Assembly (NCBI GenBank): GCA_023409975.1
Contig: JAEYQO010000007.1
Location: forward strand, 1 to 8,448
DNA: 8,448 bases
Reading direction: 5' to 3'
Origin: Bacteroidota bacterium
Lineage (GTDB): Bacteria; Bacteroidota; Bacteroidia; Chitinophagales; Chitinophagaceae
Shown: one piece after another, positions 1 through 6,994 of the stretch
How positions within the stretch are numbered: the stretch's first letter is position 1
Layout of the letters: each line of letters begins with the position of its first letter
Made by a program: the position numbers and the translations under genes
Notes under the pieces: generated by a model
Databases searched by the model: none
The model's input: only the letters and a program-made list of their open reading frames with translations
What the model was told of the DNA's origin: nothing

Positions 1-533
1 GCCTCTGTCAGGGAAATCACATGATCGGCCTGATTGAGGAATAGCTTCTCCTTCTTCTTGAAGTAATTATAGATACGCTTATAAACCAGACTTCGCAGGT
101 TCCATAGTCCACCATCTACCCTTTCATCCGCCCAGAAGCCCCGCATATCAAAAAGAAAGCTTACGCCATAGACCTTCTTCAATCTCAAGCCAATCAGTGC
201 TGCGATATAGCTTCTGCAATGTACCACAGCAAAACGCTTCTTCTTATGAAGTCTGAGAGCCTTACTCTGTATTTTGAAAACGTCTCTCAAAGTGGAAACT
301 ACCGGCGGTCGGGCAGTATATTCTACAGGATGCCAGTCAATTCCAGCCGTCTTACATAGGTTTCTGATAAACGAACCATGCTTTTCAAACCGGTCGGCTT
401 TCTCAGCACTTAACAAGGTGATCGAAAACCCTCTCTGAGACAGACCAGCCAGGTAAGGGAGCACCTGGGACTGGCCCAGTTGATCGGTCATCCCGTCATA
501 GGAAATGTATAGTATTTCGTTTCGTTTACTCAT
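1..533 (-). CDS. GT4-family glycosyltransferase, N-terminal part (cut by the left window edge)
   Basis: Probable retaining, nucleotide-sugar-dependent glycosyltransferase of the GT4 (GT-B fold) group, expected to act in the cytoplasm on a growing polysaccharide chain. My reading of the minus strand from the ATG at 531-533 gives 177 open codons plus two bases of an alanine codon at the window edge. Residues 9-28 carry the recognisable opening YISYDGMTDQLGQSQVLPYL, whose glycine-rich loop belongs to the acceptor-side Rossmann domain. HCRSY follows at 105-109 and DMRGFWADERVDGG at 129-142, both typical of this subgroup. The donor-binding C-terminal half with the EX7E motif lies outside the window, so donor and linkage cannot be judged. 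The start lies 11 bases after the asnB-like stop, with AGGA four bases upstream of the ATG. It is the last gene of the operon visible here. Confidence 0.88.
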   Translation of the reverse strand, partial: MSKRNEILYISYDGMTDQLGQSQVLPYLAGLSQRGFSITLLSAEKADRFEKHGSFIRNLCKTAGIDWHPVEYTARPPVVSTLRDVFKIQSKALRLHKKKRFAVVHCRSYIAALIGLRLKKVYGVSFLFDMRGFWADERVDGGLWNLRSLVYKRIYNYFKKKEKLFLNQADHVISLTE

Positions 534-537
534 ATTG

Positions 538-541
538 TCCT
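538..541 (-). promoter_or_regulatory. Shine-Dalgarno-like AGGA before the terminal GT4 gene
   Basis: On the minus strand the gap before the ATG at 531-533 reads AGGA followed by CAAT and then ATG. It is the clearest purine-rich ribosome-binding candidate in the window, where most other starts have none. The match is only four bases with a short four-base spacer, so its function is an inference. Confidence 0.35.
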
Positions 542-544
542 GAT

Positions 545-2395
545 TCACCGATGGTCTTCAAGCCACCAGTGAAGTACCAGCAATAACCATATTCTATTGT
601 ACAAATAATGCTCACCGGATTCAAATCTTCGCAATAACTGATTGACGCTTTCAGGCCGGACAACTCCGTGCTGCTTAATGATTCCAGGATTCAAGTACTG
701 TTCTACGAGATGCTTCAATGGACCTCGCAACCACTGTTGCAAAGGAATTGAAAATCCTCTTTTAGGTCTTTTGAATATCTCCTCGGGCACCAGCTCGTAC
801 AGAAGCTGCTTCATGAGTAGTTTGGTTCCCATAGGTTGTCGAACCTTTAATGAGTAATCCAGATTCATTGCGAACTCCACCATCCTCAGATCCAGCAAAG
901 GCACTCGGGTCTCCAGGGAGTATCGCATGCTGGCCCTGTCTACCTTGACCAACAGGTCATCTTTCAGATAGTGCGTAAGATCCCAGGCTGCTTGTTGCTC
1001 TGCCGCAGTACCATGTATAAATCCAGCATTTAGCTGATCAAATTCTAAGTCCGGCTTACAGAGCAGGTTCGCCAACTCCGCTTCACCGAAAAAATACTGC
1101 TCCTGCGAAAATATATGCGAGCGGATTCGCTTTGAGTCCGGATAGTTAAACAAAAGACCGCCCCTGCGATAGCGATCACTTAGTTGTTGCGTCAGATAAT
1201 AGGCCGGCTTACGGATCAGCTTTACCAGGGGCCTATTCAACCGGTTCGCCCAGGTATACATACCGTAGCCCTGGAATAACTCGTCTCCCCCGTCTCCAGA
1301 TAGCGTCACGGTCACATGTTGTCGCGCCAGTCTTGACACGAGCATGGTGGGGAAAGCAGAGGAATCAGCAAAAGGTTCATCATATACCTCAAGCAAAGAA
1401 GGGATCAGATCCAACACATCATCTACAGCAACATGAAAGGTATGATGATCCGTACCTAAATGCTTCGCAACTGCAGCTGCGTGACCTGATTCGTCAAATC
1501 GCTTCTCATCAAATCCTATTGTAAAAGACCGCACCTTCTGACTGGAGATCTTCGATGCAATAGCACTTACCAGACTTGAATCTATTCCCCCACTGAGAAA
1601 TGTCCCCAGAGGAACATCACTGACCATCTGATCATTAACCGCTGCAAATGCGATATCACGAAATCTGCTGAAAGCGGATCCATGATCCGATATTGGTTTC
1701 TGTAGATAGTGATCCTCTGCGCTCCAGTATTGCGACAGCTCCATCTTCAGCGTTTCCAATGGAATGATCGCAAAATGTCCTGCAGGAAATTTGAAAACGT
1801 TCTGATATATAGTCCAGGGCTCAGGGATATAACCAAGGTGTAAAAAGTAGGGAATAGCTGCGCCCTCCACTGGAGGAACTTTGCCCACAGATGCAGCGAG
1901 CGCCACCAGACTTTTTAATTCCGACCCGAAATAGATGGTCTCCCCTGCCAGTTGGTAAAACAAAGGTTTAATGCCGATCTGGTCCCTGGCCAGGACAACT
2001 GAGTCAGTCGCTTCATCATATATGGCAAGGGCGAACATACCGTTTAGCCAGGAGAAACACCTGGTCCCGAAGGCAGCAAACAGCTCCAAAACGACTTCTG
2101 TATCACCCTGTGTTCTCCATTGAAAATCTGGAAGGTGTTTTTTCAGTTCCCTGAAGTTATAAACCTCGCCATTATACACGATAGTAAAGCGACCGTCAGA
2201 GGAGGTCATGGGTTGATTCGCAGCAGCATGCAGGTCTATAATACTCAGGCGCCTGTGCCCGAGGAAAACTCTTTGCGAAGGACTGAGCCAGCTTCCCTTC
2301 GAATCAGGTCCCCGATGGGAAAGGCAGTCGTTCGCTGCTATCAGCTTCTCCTGATCCAGCGTCGTCTTTGAAATACTTCCTGTAAGTCCGCACAT
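545..2395 (-). CDS. asnB: AsnB-type glutamine-dependent amidotransferase (asparagine synthetase family)
   Basis: The family hydrolyses glutamine in an N-terminal Ntn-type domain and passes the ammonia to a C-terminal ATP-pyrophosphatase domain, which adenylates a carboxylate and amidates it. All expected parts are visible in the 616 residues. The start MCG supplies the catalytic Cys2 once Met is removed. SHRGPD is at 26-31, GHRRLSIIDL at 46-55, YNGEVYNF at 74-81 and GDTE at 97-100. The P-loop SGGIDSS is at 268-274, SGDGGDELFQGY at 366-377, and YSLETRVPLLD at 492-502. It is longer than E. coli AsnB (about 554 residues), as is common for copies in glycan clusters. It starts nine bases after a GT2 stop and precedes a GT4, so its substrate may be a uronic acid or similar sugar carboxylate. 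That role is inferred from context; true asparagine synthetase activity remains possible. The symbol marks the family, not a proven function. Confidence 0.93.
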   Translation of the reverse strand: MCGLTGSISKTTLDQEKLIAANDCLSHRGPDSKGSWLSPSQRVFLGHRRLSIIDLHAAANQPMTSSDGRFTIVYNGEVYNFRELKKHLPDFQWRTQGDTEVVLELFAAFGTRCFSWLNGMFALAIYDEATDSVVLARDQIGIKPLFYQLAGETIYFGSELKSLVALAASVGKVPPVEGAAIPYFLHLGYIPEPWTIYQNVFKFPAGHFAIIPLETLKMELSQYWSAEDHYLQKPISDHGSAFSRFRDIAFAAVNDQMVSDVPLGTFLSGGIDSSLVSAIASKISSQKVRSFTIGFDEKRFDESGHAAAVAKHLGTDHHTFHVAVDDVLDLIPSLLEVYDEPFADSSAFPTMLVSRLARQHVTVTLSGDGGDELFQGYGMYTWANRLNRPLVKLIRKPAYYLTQQLSDRYRRGGLLFNYPDSKRIRSHIFSQEQYFFGEAELANLLCKPDLEFDQLNAGFIHGTAAEQQAAWDLTHYLKDDLLVKVDRASMRYSLETRVPLLDLRMVEFAMNLDYSLKVRQPMGTKLLMKQLLYELVPEEIFKRPKRGFSIPLQQWLRGPLKHLVEQYLNPGIIKQHGVVRPESVNQLLRRFESGEHYLYNRIWLLLVLHWWLEDHR

Positions 2396-2404
2396 ATCCC
2401 CGAT

Positions 2405-3292
2405 TTATCCCAGTAAGATTAATTTAAGTATTACCAGCCCTCTTTTATTAAACAAGGATCCTACATCACATTTCCCCGCCCGGATAAAATATTTCATTGC
2501 AGCCTTTCGTTTTCCTGCTATTGCAAGATGTAGTGCAATATAGGTTTCCCAGTGTGCTTCTATCGTTTTTCGAAACCGGCCATAAACCGCCTCGACAGCC
2601 GGATCAGAAAATGCATATTGTAGCGCCAGGCGCTTCCGCTTTACCAACTGGTCTTCTGAAAAGTGTATTACACTTCTCCCTTCGTGTTGAATCAGTCTGC
2701 CAAACAACCTCTTGTCAGTTCTCAGTCCGTAATGGGCAACCAGCCGCATCCAAAACTCCCAGTCTTCAGAGCCAGACAGGTCGCGATCCTCGTTAAATGT
2801 ATGCTTTGCAAAAACTTCTGATCTGACAAATACACCCATACAACTTAGAGGATTGCCGACTACGAGTACCGTAGGATCCTGATCTCTGATGTTATTTATA
2901 GTTTTCTTTGCCTCCAACGAAGTGCCTATTTCGTAGGAAAGATGAAGCAAGGAGGGGTAGCCCTTCTCCCGGAGTGCTGTTGCAGCATTGAGTAAGGCAT
3001 TAGGGAATATCACATCGTCCGAATCAAGAAAGGTCACATAATCTCCATTCGATCGTTTAGCACCAAAGTTTCTTGCTGCAGCGCGTTCCGCGTTCTCCTT
3101 TCTATAGTATTTGATCCTGTTGCCAACGAAGGGGGCTACGACTGAAGAAGTTGCATCCGTACTTCCATCGTCAACAATGATCACCTCGTAATTTTCATAG
3201 TTGAGGTTCGTAAGCCCCGGCAGCTGTCTTTCCAGAAACGCTGCCCGGTTGTATGTTGGAATGACTATGGAAAAAAATGGATCAGCTCTCAT
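2405..3292 (-). CDS. GT2-family glycosyltransferase with TPR-like C-terminal tail
   Basis: Inverting GT-A-fold glycosyltransferase expected to add one sugar from a nucleotide donor at the cytoplasmic face of the inner membrane. The 295 residues show the GT2 pattern in order. The first strand and loop FSIVIPTYNRAAFLERQL is near 7-24 and VIIVDDGSTD is at 37-46, with Asp41 and Asp42 for nucleotide binding. NAERAAARNFGA is at 67-78, the metal-binding FLDSDD at 88-93, and SEDWEFWMRL at 175-184, which holds the likely ED catalytic pair. Residues about 245-278 form a helical hairpin with a TPR-like spacing of small and aromatic residues (YIALHLAIAGKRKAAMKYF), a tail seen in some GT2 proteins of polysaccharide clusters. 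The ATG lies inside the end of the upstream GT4 gene, an 11-base overlap, which suggests translational coupling. Donor sugar and linkage cannot be read from the sequence. Confidence 0.92.
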   Translation of the reverse strand: MRADPFFSIVIPTYNRAAFLERQLPGLTNLNYENYEVIIVDDGSTDATSSVVAPFVGNRIKYYRKENAERAAARNFGAKRSNGDYVTFLDSDDVIFPNALLNAATALREKGYPSLLHLSYEIGTSLEAKKTINNIRDQDPTVLVVGNPLSCMGVFVRSEVFAKHTFNEDRDLSGSEDWEFWMRLVAHYGLRTDKRLFGRLIQHEGRSVIHFSEDQLVKRKRLALQYAFSDPAVEAVYGRFRKTIEAHWETYIALHLAIAGKRKAAMKYFIRAGKCDVGSLFNKRGLVILKLILLG

Positions 3293-4394
3293 AAAGTTTC
3301 TCGAGTCTTTGCATCATAAAATTCAACTCAAATTGCCTGGCAGTAATTCGTCCATTGGCGATCATCTGACCTCTTAAAGCCTGGCTATCCAGTAATTGCA
3401 ACAAAGCTTGCTCTATCGCATCCGGATCCTGATAGGGAACCACCAGTGCATTAAATTCATGCTTCAGAATATCAACGCCGATCCCGGATCGCGTAGCTAC
3501 CATTGGAATACCGGCAGCCATAGCCTCGATATAGATCTGACCAAAAGCCTCGGAATGATAGTCGATTGGCGAATGAACAAAGACATCAAACAAATGCCAG
3601 GCTGCAGCCATTTCTTTTTCAAACTTAATGGTCTTGTAAGACCCTTCAGGTAAACGGTCCAGCACCTTGCTGATCTCCTTACTGTAGTCACCCTCAGCAT
3701 TGAAAAGCAACAATAATGCATCGGGATATCTATCAAGTATCCTTCTGAAGGCTGGTATAATATATTGAACACCTTTCCACTCAGTGAACCTGGATACCAC
3801 CCCAATTACCGGACTTTTCCCTTCGGGATTATATAAAGCTTTTAGTAAGCTTAATGTTGCAGACTCCGGATCTGAATAGGCCTCCAGCTTAAAACCATGT
3901 GGTATCAGAACGACCTTTTCTTCAGGAGCTTTCTCCCATTCTACCAGAATCTCCTTCACAGGTTTTGAAATGGCAATAATCTTTGTAGCGAGTCGATTAA
4001 ATAGCTTATCCCACCATACCCCCTTCGGGAAATAAACATGATGGAGGGAGCTATGATGCCTGGTATATATACGTTGCCTGATGCCGGCAAACCAGGCTGC
4101 CGTGAGACCAAGAATGCATGCCTGCAATAAATGGCAATGCACGATGTCTGGCTGGTATACTCTAAGATACCGATACAGTTTCCACCACGCAGCCGGCCAG
4201 TCTTTCTTTCCACCACTTTCGATTAAAAGGACCGGTATTCGATGATTTTCCAGATATCGTTGCAGTTCCGACGAACCTGGCCTTATTAAAACAAAGCTGA
4301 GCTCAAACCTACGCGTGTCAAGCTGTCCGGCGATCCACTCGAAAGCTAATGCCCTGTCTACATCTGAAATAATATAGGTGACTTTTCTACGCAA
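3282..4394 (-). CDS. GT4-family glycosyltransferase (non-ATG start)
   Basis: Complete GT-B-fold retaining glycosyltransferase of 370 residues, a normal length for GT4. The N-terminal acceptor domain opens with KVTYIISDVDRALAFEWIA (4-22), and DIVHCHLLQA is at 83-92. RHHSSLHH at 112-119 and VVLIPHGF at 161-168 mark the domain crossover. The donor-binding domain has GVVSRFTEWKG at 198-208 (the conserved Arg202 and Lys207 for the diphosphate). The EX7E motif runs from Glu282 to Glu290 within SEAFGQIYIEAMAAGIPMVATR. The start is TTG at 4392-4394, because no ATG lies near: the first internal Met is around residue 262, and an in-frame stop lies 12 bases upstream. An ATT three codons upstream is the only other candidate I see. 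It begins four bases after the upstream stop and overlaps the next gene by 11 bases. The sugar is unknown. Confidence 0.92.
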   Translation of the reverse strand: MRRKVTYIISDVDRALAFEWIAGQLDTRRFELSFVLIRPGSSELQRYLENHRIPVLLIESGGKKDWPAAWWKLYRYLRVYQPDIVHCHLLQACILGLTAAWFAGIRQRIYTRHHSSLHHVYFPKGVWWDKLFNRLATKIIAISKPVKEILVEWEKAPEEKVVLIPHGFKLEAYSDPESATLSLLKALYNPEGKSPVIGVVSRFTEWKGVQYIIPAFRRILDRYPDALLLLFNAEGDYSKEISKVLDRLPEGSYKTIKFEKEMAAAWHLFDVFVHSPIDYHSEAFGQIYIEAMAAGIPMVATRSGIGVDILKHEFNALVVPYQDPDAIEQALLQLLDSQALRGQMIANGRITARQFELNFMMQRLEKLYES

Positions 4395-4406
4395 CTTTTC
4401 AATTTA
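4392..4406 (-). promoter_or_regulatory. Start region of the GT4 gene: TTG start closely after the upstream stop
   Basis: Read on the minus strand this segment is TAA ATT GAA AAG TTG in the GT4 frame, so the in-frame TAA limits the coding region to at most 12 more bases. The TGA of the upstream GT2 gene lies inside it in another frame. There is no clear Shine-Dalgarno match, so initiation at TTG by ribosomes that have just terminated is the simplest reading. ATT is a less likely alternative. Confidence 0.55.
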
Positions 4407-5313
4407 TTGGATCGGAGCCAATATGGGTATTGGCCGTCAATGTTATATCGTAAAGCTTGAACCTTAGTGACTGAGGCAACCACTTAAAACGACCCATGTC
4501 TATGGAATGAACCATCCACTTAGTCTTGAAAAATGAGAGAATCATTCGCTTCCATTCAGGAAACTCAGTCCGGTTTATTTGTATCCGGTGTCTATATAAT
4601 TCTGGATACTTGTTCAACAAGATATATCTTGCCTGTTGATACGACCTCATCCTGCTAATACTATGTTTACAGGAGGATTGCTCCATATGCCAGGCCCAGG
4701 TTTCGTCATCATAATAAACCGGAATACCTAATGCTGTTGCTCGGACGGCAAAATCAAAATCCTCGACATCCCTGAGTTTAGGATTGAACCCGCCGATCTG
4801 TCTGAACAGTTTACGAGGAATCGAAAAATTGGCTGCAGTAATGAACACTTTATCTTCGGGAAACGCCTTTTTGTTAAACGGTAGCAGATCAGCGCGCCAT
4901 CTCGCGCTCAGATAGGATTTGAAAAACTGAAAATCACTATCACCCGATTCTGCCCGGTCTACTGCCGGACCCGTGACAATTGTTTCCGGGTGCTCCTCGT
5001 GATGCTGGAGATGCTTTTTTAACCAGTCTGCTTCAGGCAACATATCGTCATCCAGAAACAATAACAACTCATGCGATGCATGTTCTGCACCCGTATTCTT
5101 CACAGCTCCTCTTCCAAGGTTCTCCTGTCTGATAATCCTGAAGGATTTTAATTGAAAATACGTCGACTGCAATAGGGAAACGGTATTATCTGTCGAACCA
5201 TCTACAACCACAATTACCTCATCCGGAGAAATGTTCTGTCTCTCAAGGGCGCGGAGCACGGTCAGGATCTTTCCTGCTCCGTTATAGGTTGGTATGATCA
5301 CAGTCGTGGTCAT
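4399..5313 (-). CDS. GT2-family glycosyltransferase
   Basis: GT-A-fold inverting glycosyltransferase of 304 residues, expected in the cytoplasm or loosely bound to the inner membrane, acting in glycan assembly. The nucleotide-binding half begins with TVIIPTYNGAGKILTVLRAL (4-23), then EVIVVVDGSTDNTV (32-45) and ENLGRGAVKNTGAEHA (64-79). The metal-binding motif is FLDDD at 86-90. ITAANFSIPRKLFRQIGGF at 158-176 is the usual acceptor-side segment, and RDVEDFDFAVRA at 181-192 holds the likely catalytic ED pair. HMEQ at 209-212 sits where many relatives have a conserved histidine. The last 80 or so residues are rich in basic and aromatic residues, with no clear transmembrane helix. ATG at 5311-5313 overlaps the upstream stop as ATGA, so translational coupling is likely. 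Substrate is not deducible. Confidence 0.92.
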   Translation of the reverse strand: MTTTVIIPTYNGAGKILTVLRALERQNISPDEVIVVVDGSTDNTVSLLQSTYFQLKSFRIIRQENLGRGAVKNTGAEHASHELLLFLDDDMLPEADWLKKHLQHHEEHPETIVTGPAVDRAESGDSDFQFFKSYLSARWRADLLPFNKKAFPEDKVFITAANFSIPRKLFRQIGGFNPKLRDVEDFDFAVRATALGIPVYYDDETWAWHMEQSSCKHSISRMRSYQQARYILLNKYPELYRHRIQINRTEFPEWKRMILSFFKTKWMVHSIDMGRFKWLPQSLRFKLYDITLTANTHIGSDPIN

Positions 5314-6119
5314 CGGGATAAAAGCCGCTCCAGTAATTTAATAAAGAACCTGTGTACGGAACCGTAATTACGTTTCAGGAACACCTCGTGGTTCTCCCGC
5401 ATATACCGTTGTTTGTCCGAGGAACTGCCGCCACCGATATGTACTACTTCCGCGTCTGAACAAAAATGTATTTCATAACCCAACCTACGAATATCCATAC
5501 ACCACTGCATATCCTCATAGTACATATGAAACCCCTCATCTAATTTACCACCCGGTAGCTGGTTCAGTATTTCACGTCTAAACTGAAAGTAAGTCCCCCA
5601 AACCCAGTCAGCCTCCAGATTTTCTTTGTGATCAAAGAAAAAGCCCAACAATATTCTACCCGCCATTTTCGAAGGCAGCAGTTTTTGAAGCCTGAGAAAC
5701 TCTATCAACTGGTATCGGATCGAGGGGAATCGCTGCGCTGCAGATTGATGTCGCCCGTCAGGATAAACTAGTCGCGCTGAAACAACCCCTGCTTCCGGAT
5801 GACGCTCCATGTAGTCAAAGGTTTTTCTGAAAGCGTTTGACTGCAGATAAGTGTCTGAGTTAAGCAACAGAATGTATTTACCTGTAGCTTTTGTGATACC
5901 ATAGTTGTTACCGCCCGCAAATCCCCTATTTTTCTCAAGCTCATAAACCCTTACAATGTCAGTTGACCAGGAATGATTGGCTGCTGTAAACTGGGCGCTG
6001 CCATTTTCAACGAGAACTACTTCGTACTGTAATCCCCGCGTTTGAACCAGAATAGAGTTTATACAGTCCTCTACAAGGTGTCTGGTGTGATAATTAGTTA
6101 TGATGACTGAGAGATCCAC
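5310..6119 (-). CDS. GT2-family glycosyltransferase, rhamnosyltransferase (WbbL-like) type, GTG start
   Basis: The 269 residues match the GT2 subgroup that includes WbbL-like rhamnosyltransferases. LSVIITNYH is at 3-11 and VVLVENGS at 34-41. The hallmark NRGFAGGNNYGI is at 64-75 and LLLNSDTYL at 84-92, with Asn-Ser-Asp replacing the usual DXD. WGTYFQFRRE at 174-183 and DEGFHMYYEDMQWCMDIRRLGY at 194-215 follow, the latter with the catalytic ED pair, then VVHIGGGSS at 225-233. Subgroup membership is reasonably firm; rhamnose as donor is only a family-based guess. The start codon is GTG at 6117-6119, whose first base is the last base of the upstream TAG. No earlier start is possible and the first beta strand begins at residue 3, so GTG is needed. 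The C-terminus (FFIKLLERLLSR) is basic and amphipathic and may touch the membrane. Confidence 0.92.
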   Translation of the reverse strand: MDLSVIITNYHTRHLVEDCINSILVQTRGLQYEVVLVENGSAQFTAANHSWSTDIVRVYELEKNRGFAGGNNYGITKATGKYILLLNSDTYLQSNAFRKTFDYMERHPEAGVVSARLVYPDGRHQSAAQRFPSIRYQLIEFLRLQKLLPSKMAGRILLGFFFDHKENLEADWVWGTYFQFRREILNQLPGGKLDEGFHMYYEDMQWCMDIRRLGYEIHFCSDAEVVHIGGGSSSDKQRYMRENHEVFLKRNYGSVHRFFIKLLERLLSR

Positions 6120-6121
6120 TA
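6117..6121 (-). promoter_or_regulatory. TAGTG stop/start overlap at the WbbL-like gene
   Basis: On the minus strand the five bases read TAGTG: TAG ends the upstream gene and GTG starts the next, with one shared base. The sequence just upstream is A/T rich (TTTATTTTCAAAATTC) with no Shine-Dalgarno match. Termination followed by re-initiation is the likely way this gene is translated, which would tie its output to that of the preceding gene. Confidence 0.6.
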
Positions 6122-6994
6122 GCTGAATTTTGAAAATAAAGATTTCAACCTGGAACGCCAGATCGAATTTTCATATTTCAATCGAATATCTGAATACTGA
6201 AACGGAAGTCTTTGCCTCACATTCTTAAGTATCAGATAAATATCCTCTCCCTTTACTAGTTGTAAACGCTGCCACGCTCCTGAATCGATCGGGTGAAAGT
6301 TCTTCCAACCCATGTAATTATCAGAAGTTAATGAACGCCACTTTTCGAAGTATCCCTGGGTATCAAAATCATCTCTGTGCCCCCAGTTTGCTACCTTCTG
6401 TCTAATCTCGTCTTCCGGACGCGCCCAGGACTGATGTACAATCAGAAAATTTGTTTTGATATTGAAATAAGAGTTTCGTCTGCCAAATTCGTAATGAGGC
6501 CACCTCGTGGCTATGGCTATATATTCAGTCTCACGGGTTTGCACAAAAAGAACACCAGTGTCAACTTTCTTAAACATGGTGTATAACGGACAGCACACAT
6601 TCACTTTTCTGCCGGGTCTGAGTTTCTTCAGATAATCCACGAATCCTGTGAAATCAAGAAGGTATTCATCAGAATCCAACTGTATATGCCACCCTCTCTG
6701 TCCCAGATACGATCCCATCCTGTTACGCTGATAAACTTCATTCTGCATAGGAGTTCGATCCGGTGCATAGAAACTCTCCTCCAGGATAACGATCTTATTC
6801 TGACGATCGATCTCTCCGATAAAGTTCCTGAAAGCTACCTCATCTAGGCTGAAAGGGTTACCCGACCAGGTCGTGCGGTTGACATCCAGGGAAAGACAGA
6901 TATGGTCTGCACCCTCGTAAACCAACGGCAGCGAATACCGCAGATACTCCCAATCGTAGGCCACACAAATTCCAACTTTGATCAACTGGTTCAT
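6119..6994 (-). CDS. Divergent GT-A/GT2-like glycosyltransferase candidate with LDSDE motif
   Basis: A 291-residue protein that I read as a GT-A-fold glycosyltransferase outside the classical GT2 core, resembling the Glyco_tranf_2_4 or GT92-like groups; this assignment is by motif style only. It starts with IKVGICVAYDWEYLRYSLPLV (5-25) in place of the usual VSVIIPTYN. HICLSLDVNRTTWSGNPF is at 31-48, QRNRMGSYLGQRGWHIQLDSDEYLLDF at 89-115, and the metal-binding candidate DSD at 107-109. HQSWARPEDEIRQKVANWGH at 187-206 resembles the acceptor-side histidine segment that follows the catalytic core in such families. No signal peptide or transmembrane helix is visible, and the tail (RSRLKSLFSKFS) is basic. 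The ATG overlaps the upstream stop by four bases (ATGA), and the stop shares a base with the next start. Function beyond probable glycosyl transfer is not deducible. Confidence 0.75.
   Translation of the reverse strand: MNQLIKVGICVAYDWEYLRYSLPLVYEGADHICLSLDVNRTTWSGNPFSLDEVAFRNFIGEIDRQNKIVILEESFYAPDRTPMQNEVYQRNRMGSYLGQRGWHIQLDSDEYLLDFTGFVDYLKKLRPGRKVNVCCPLYTMFKKVDTGVLFVQTRETEYIAIATRWPHYEFGRRNSYFNIKTNFLIVHQSWARPEDEIRQKVANWGHRDDFDTQGYFEKWRSLTSDNYMGWKNFHPIDSGAWQRLQLVKGEDIYLILKNVRQRLPFQYSDIRLKYENSIWRSRLKSLFSKFS

Noticed and set aside
642..2371. Plus-strand reading frames at 642-857, 1333-1524 and 2120-2371
   Set aside because: All are antisense to the strongly conserved asnB-like gene and give compositionally odd products without motifs.
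2396..2404. GGGGA just before the asnB-like ATG as a Shine-Dalgarno site
   Set aside because: Only one base separates it from the ATG, too close for normal ribosome binding.
2497..2796. A 99-residue plus-strand reading frame antisense to the GT2 gene
   Set aside because: The opposite frame carries clear GT2 motifs, and this product is low in recognisable pattern with no ribosome-binding site.
3497..4216. Alternative-frame stretches at 3497-3805 and 3956-4216 (minus) and 3396-3653 (plus)
   Set aside because: They are shadows of the GT4 gene, whose own frame holds the R..K and EX7E motifs.
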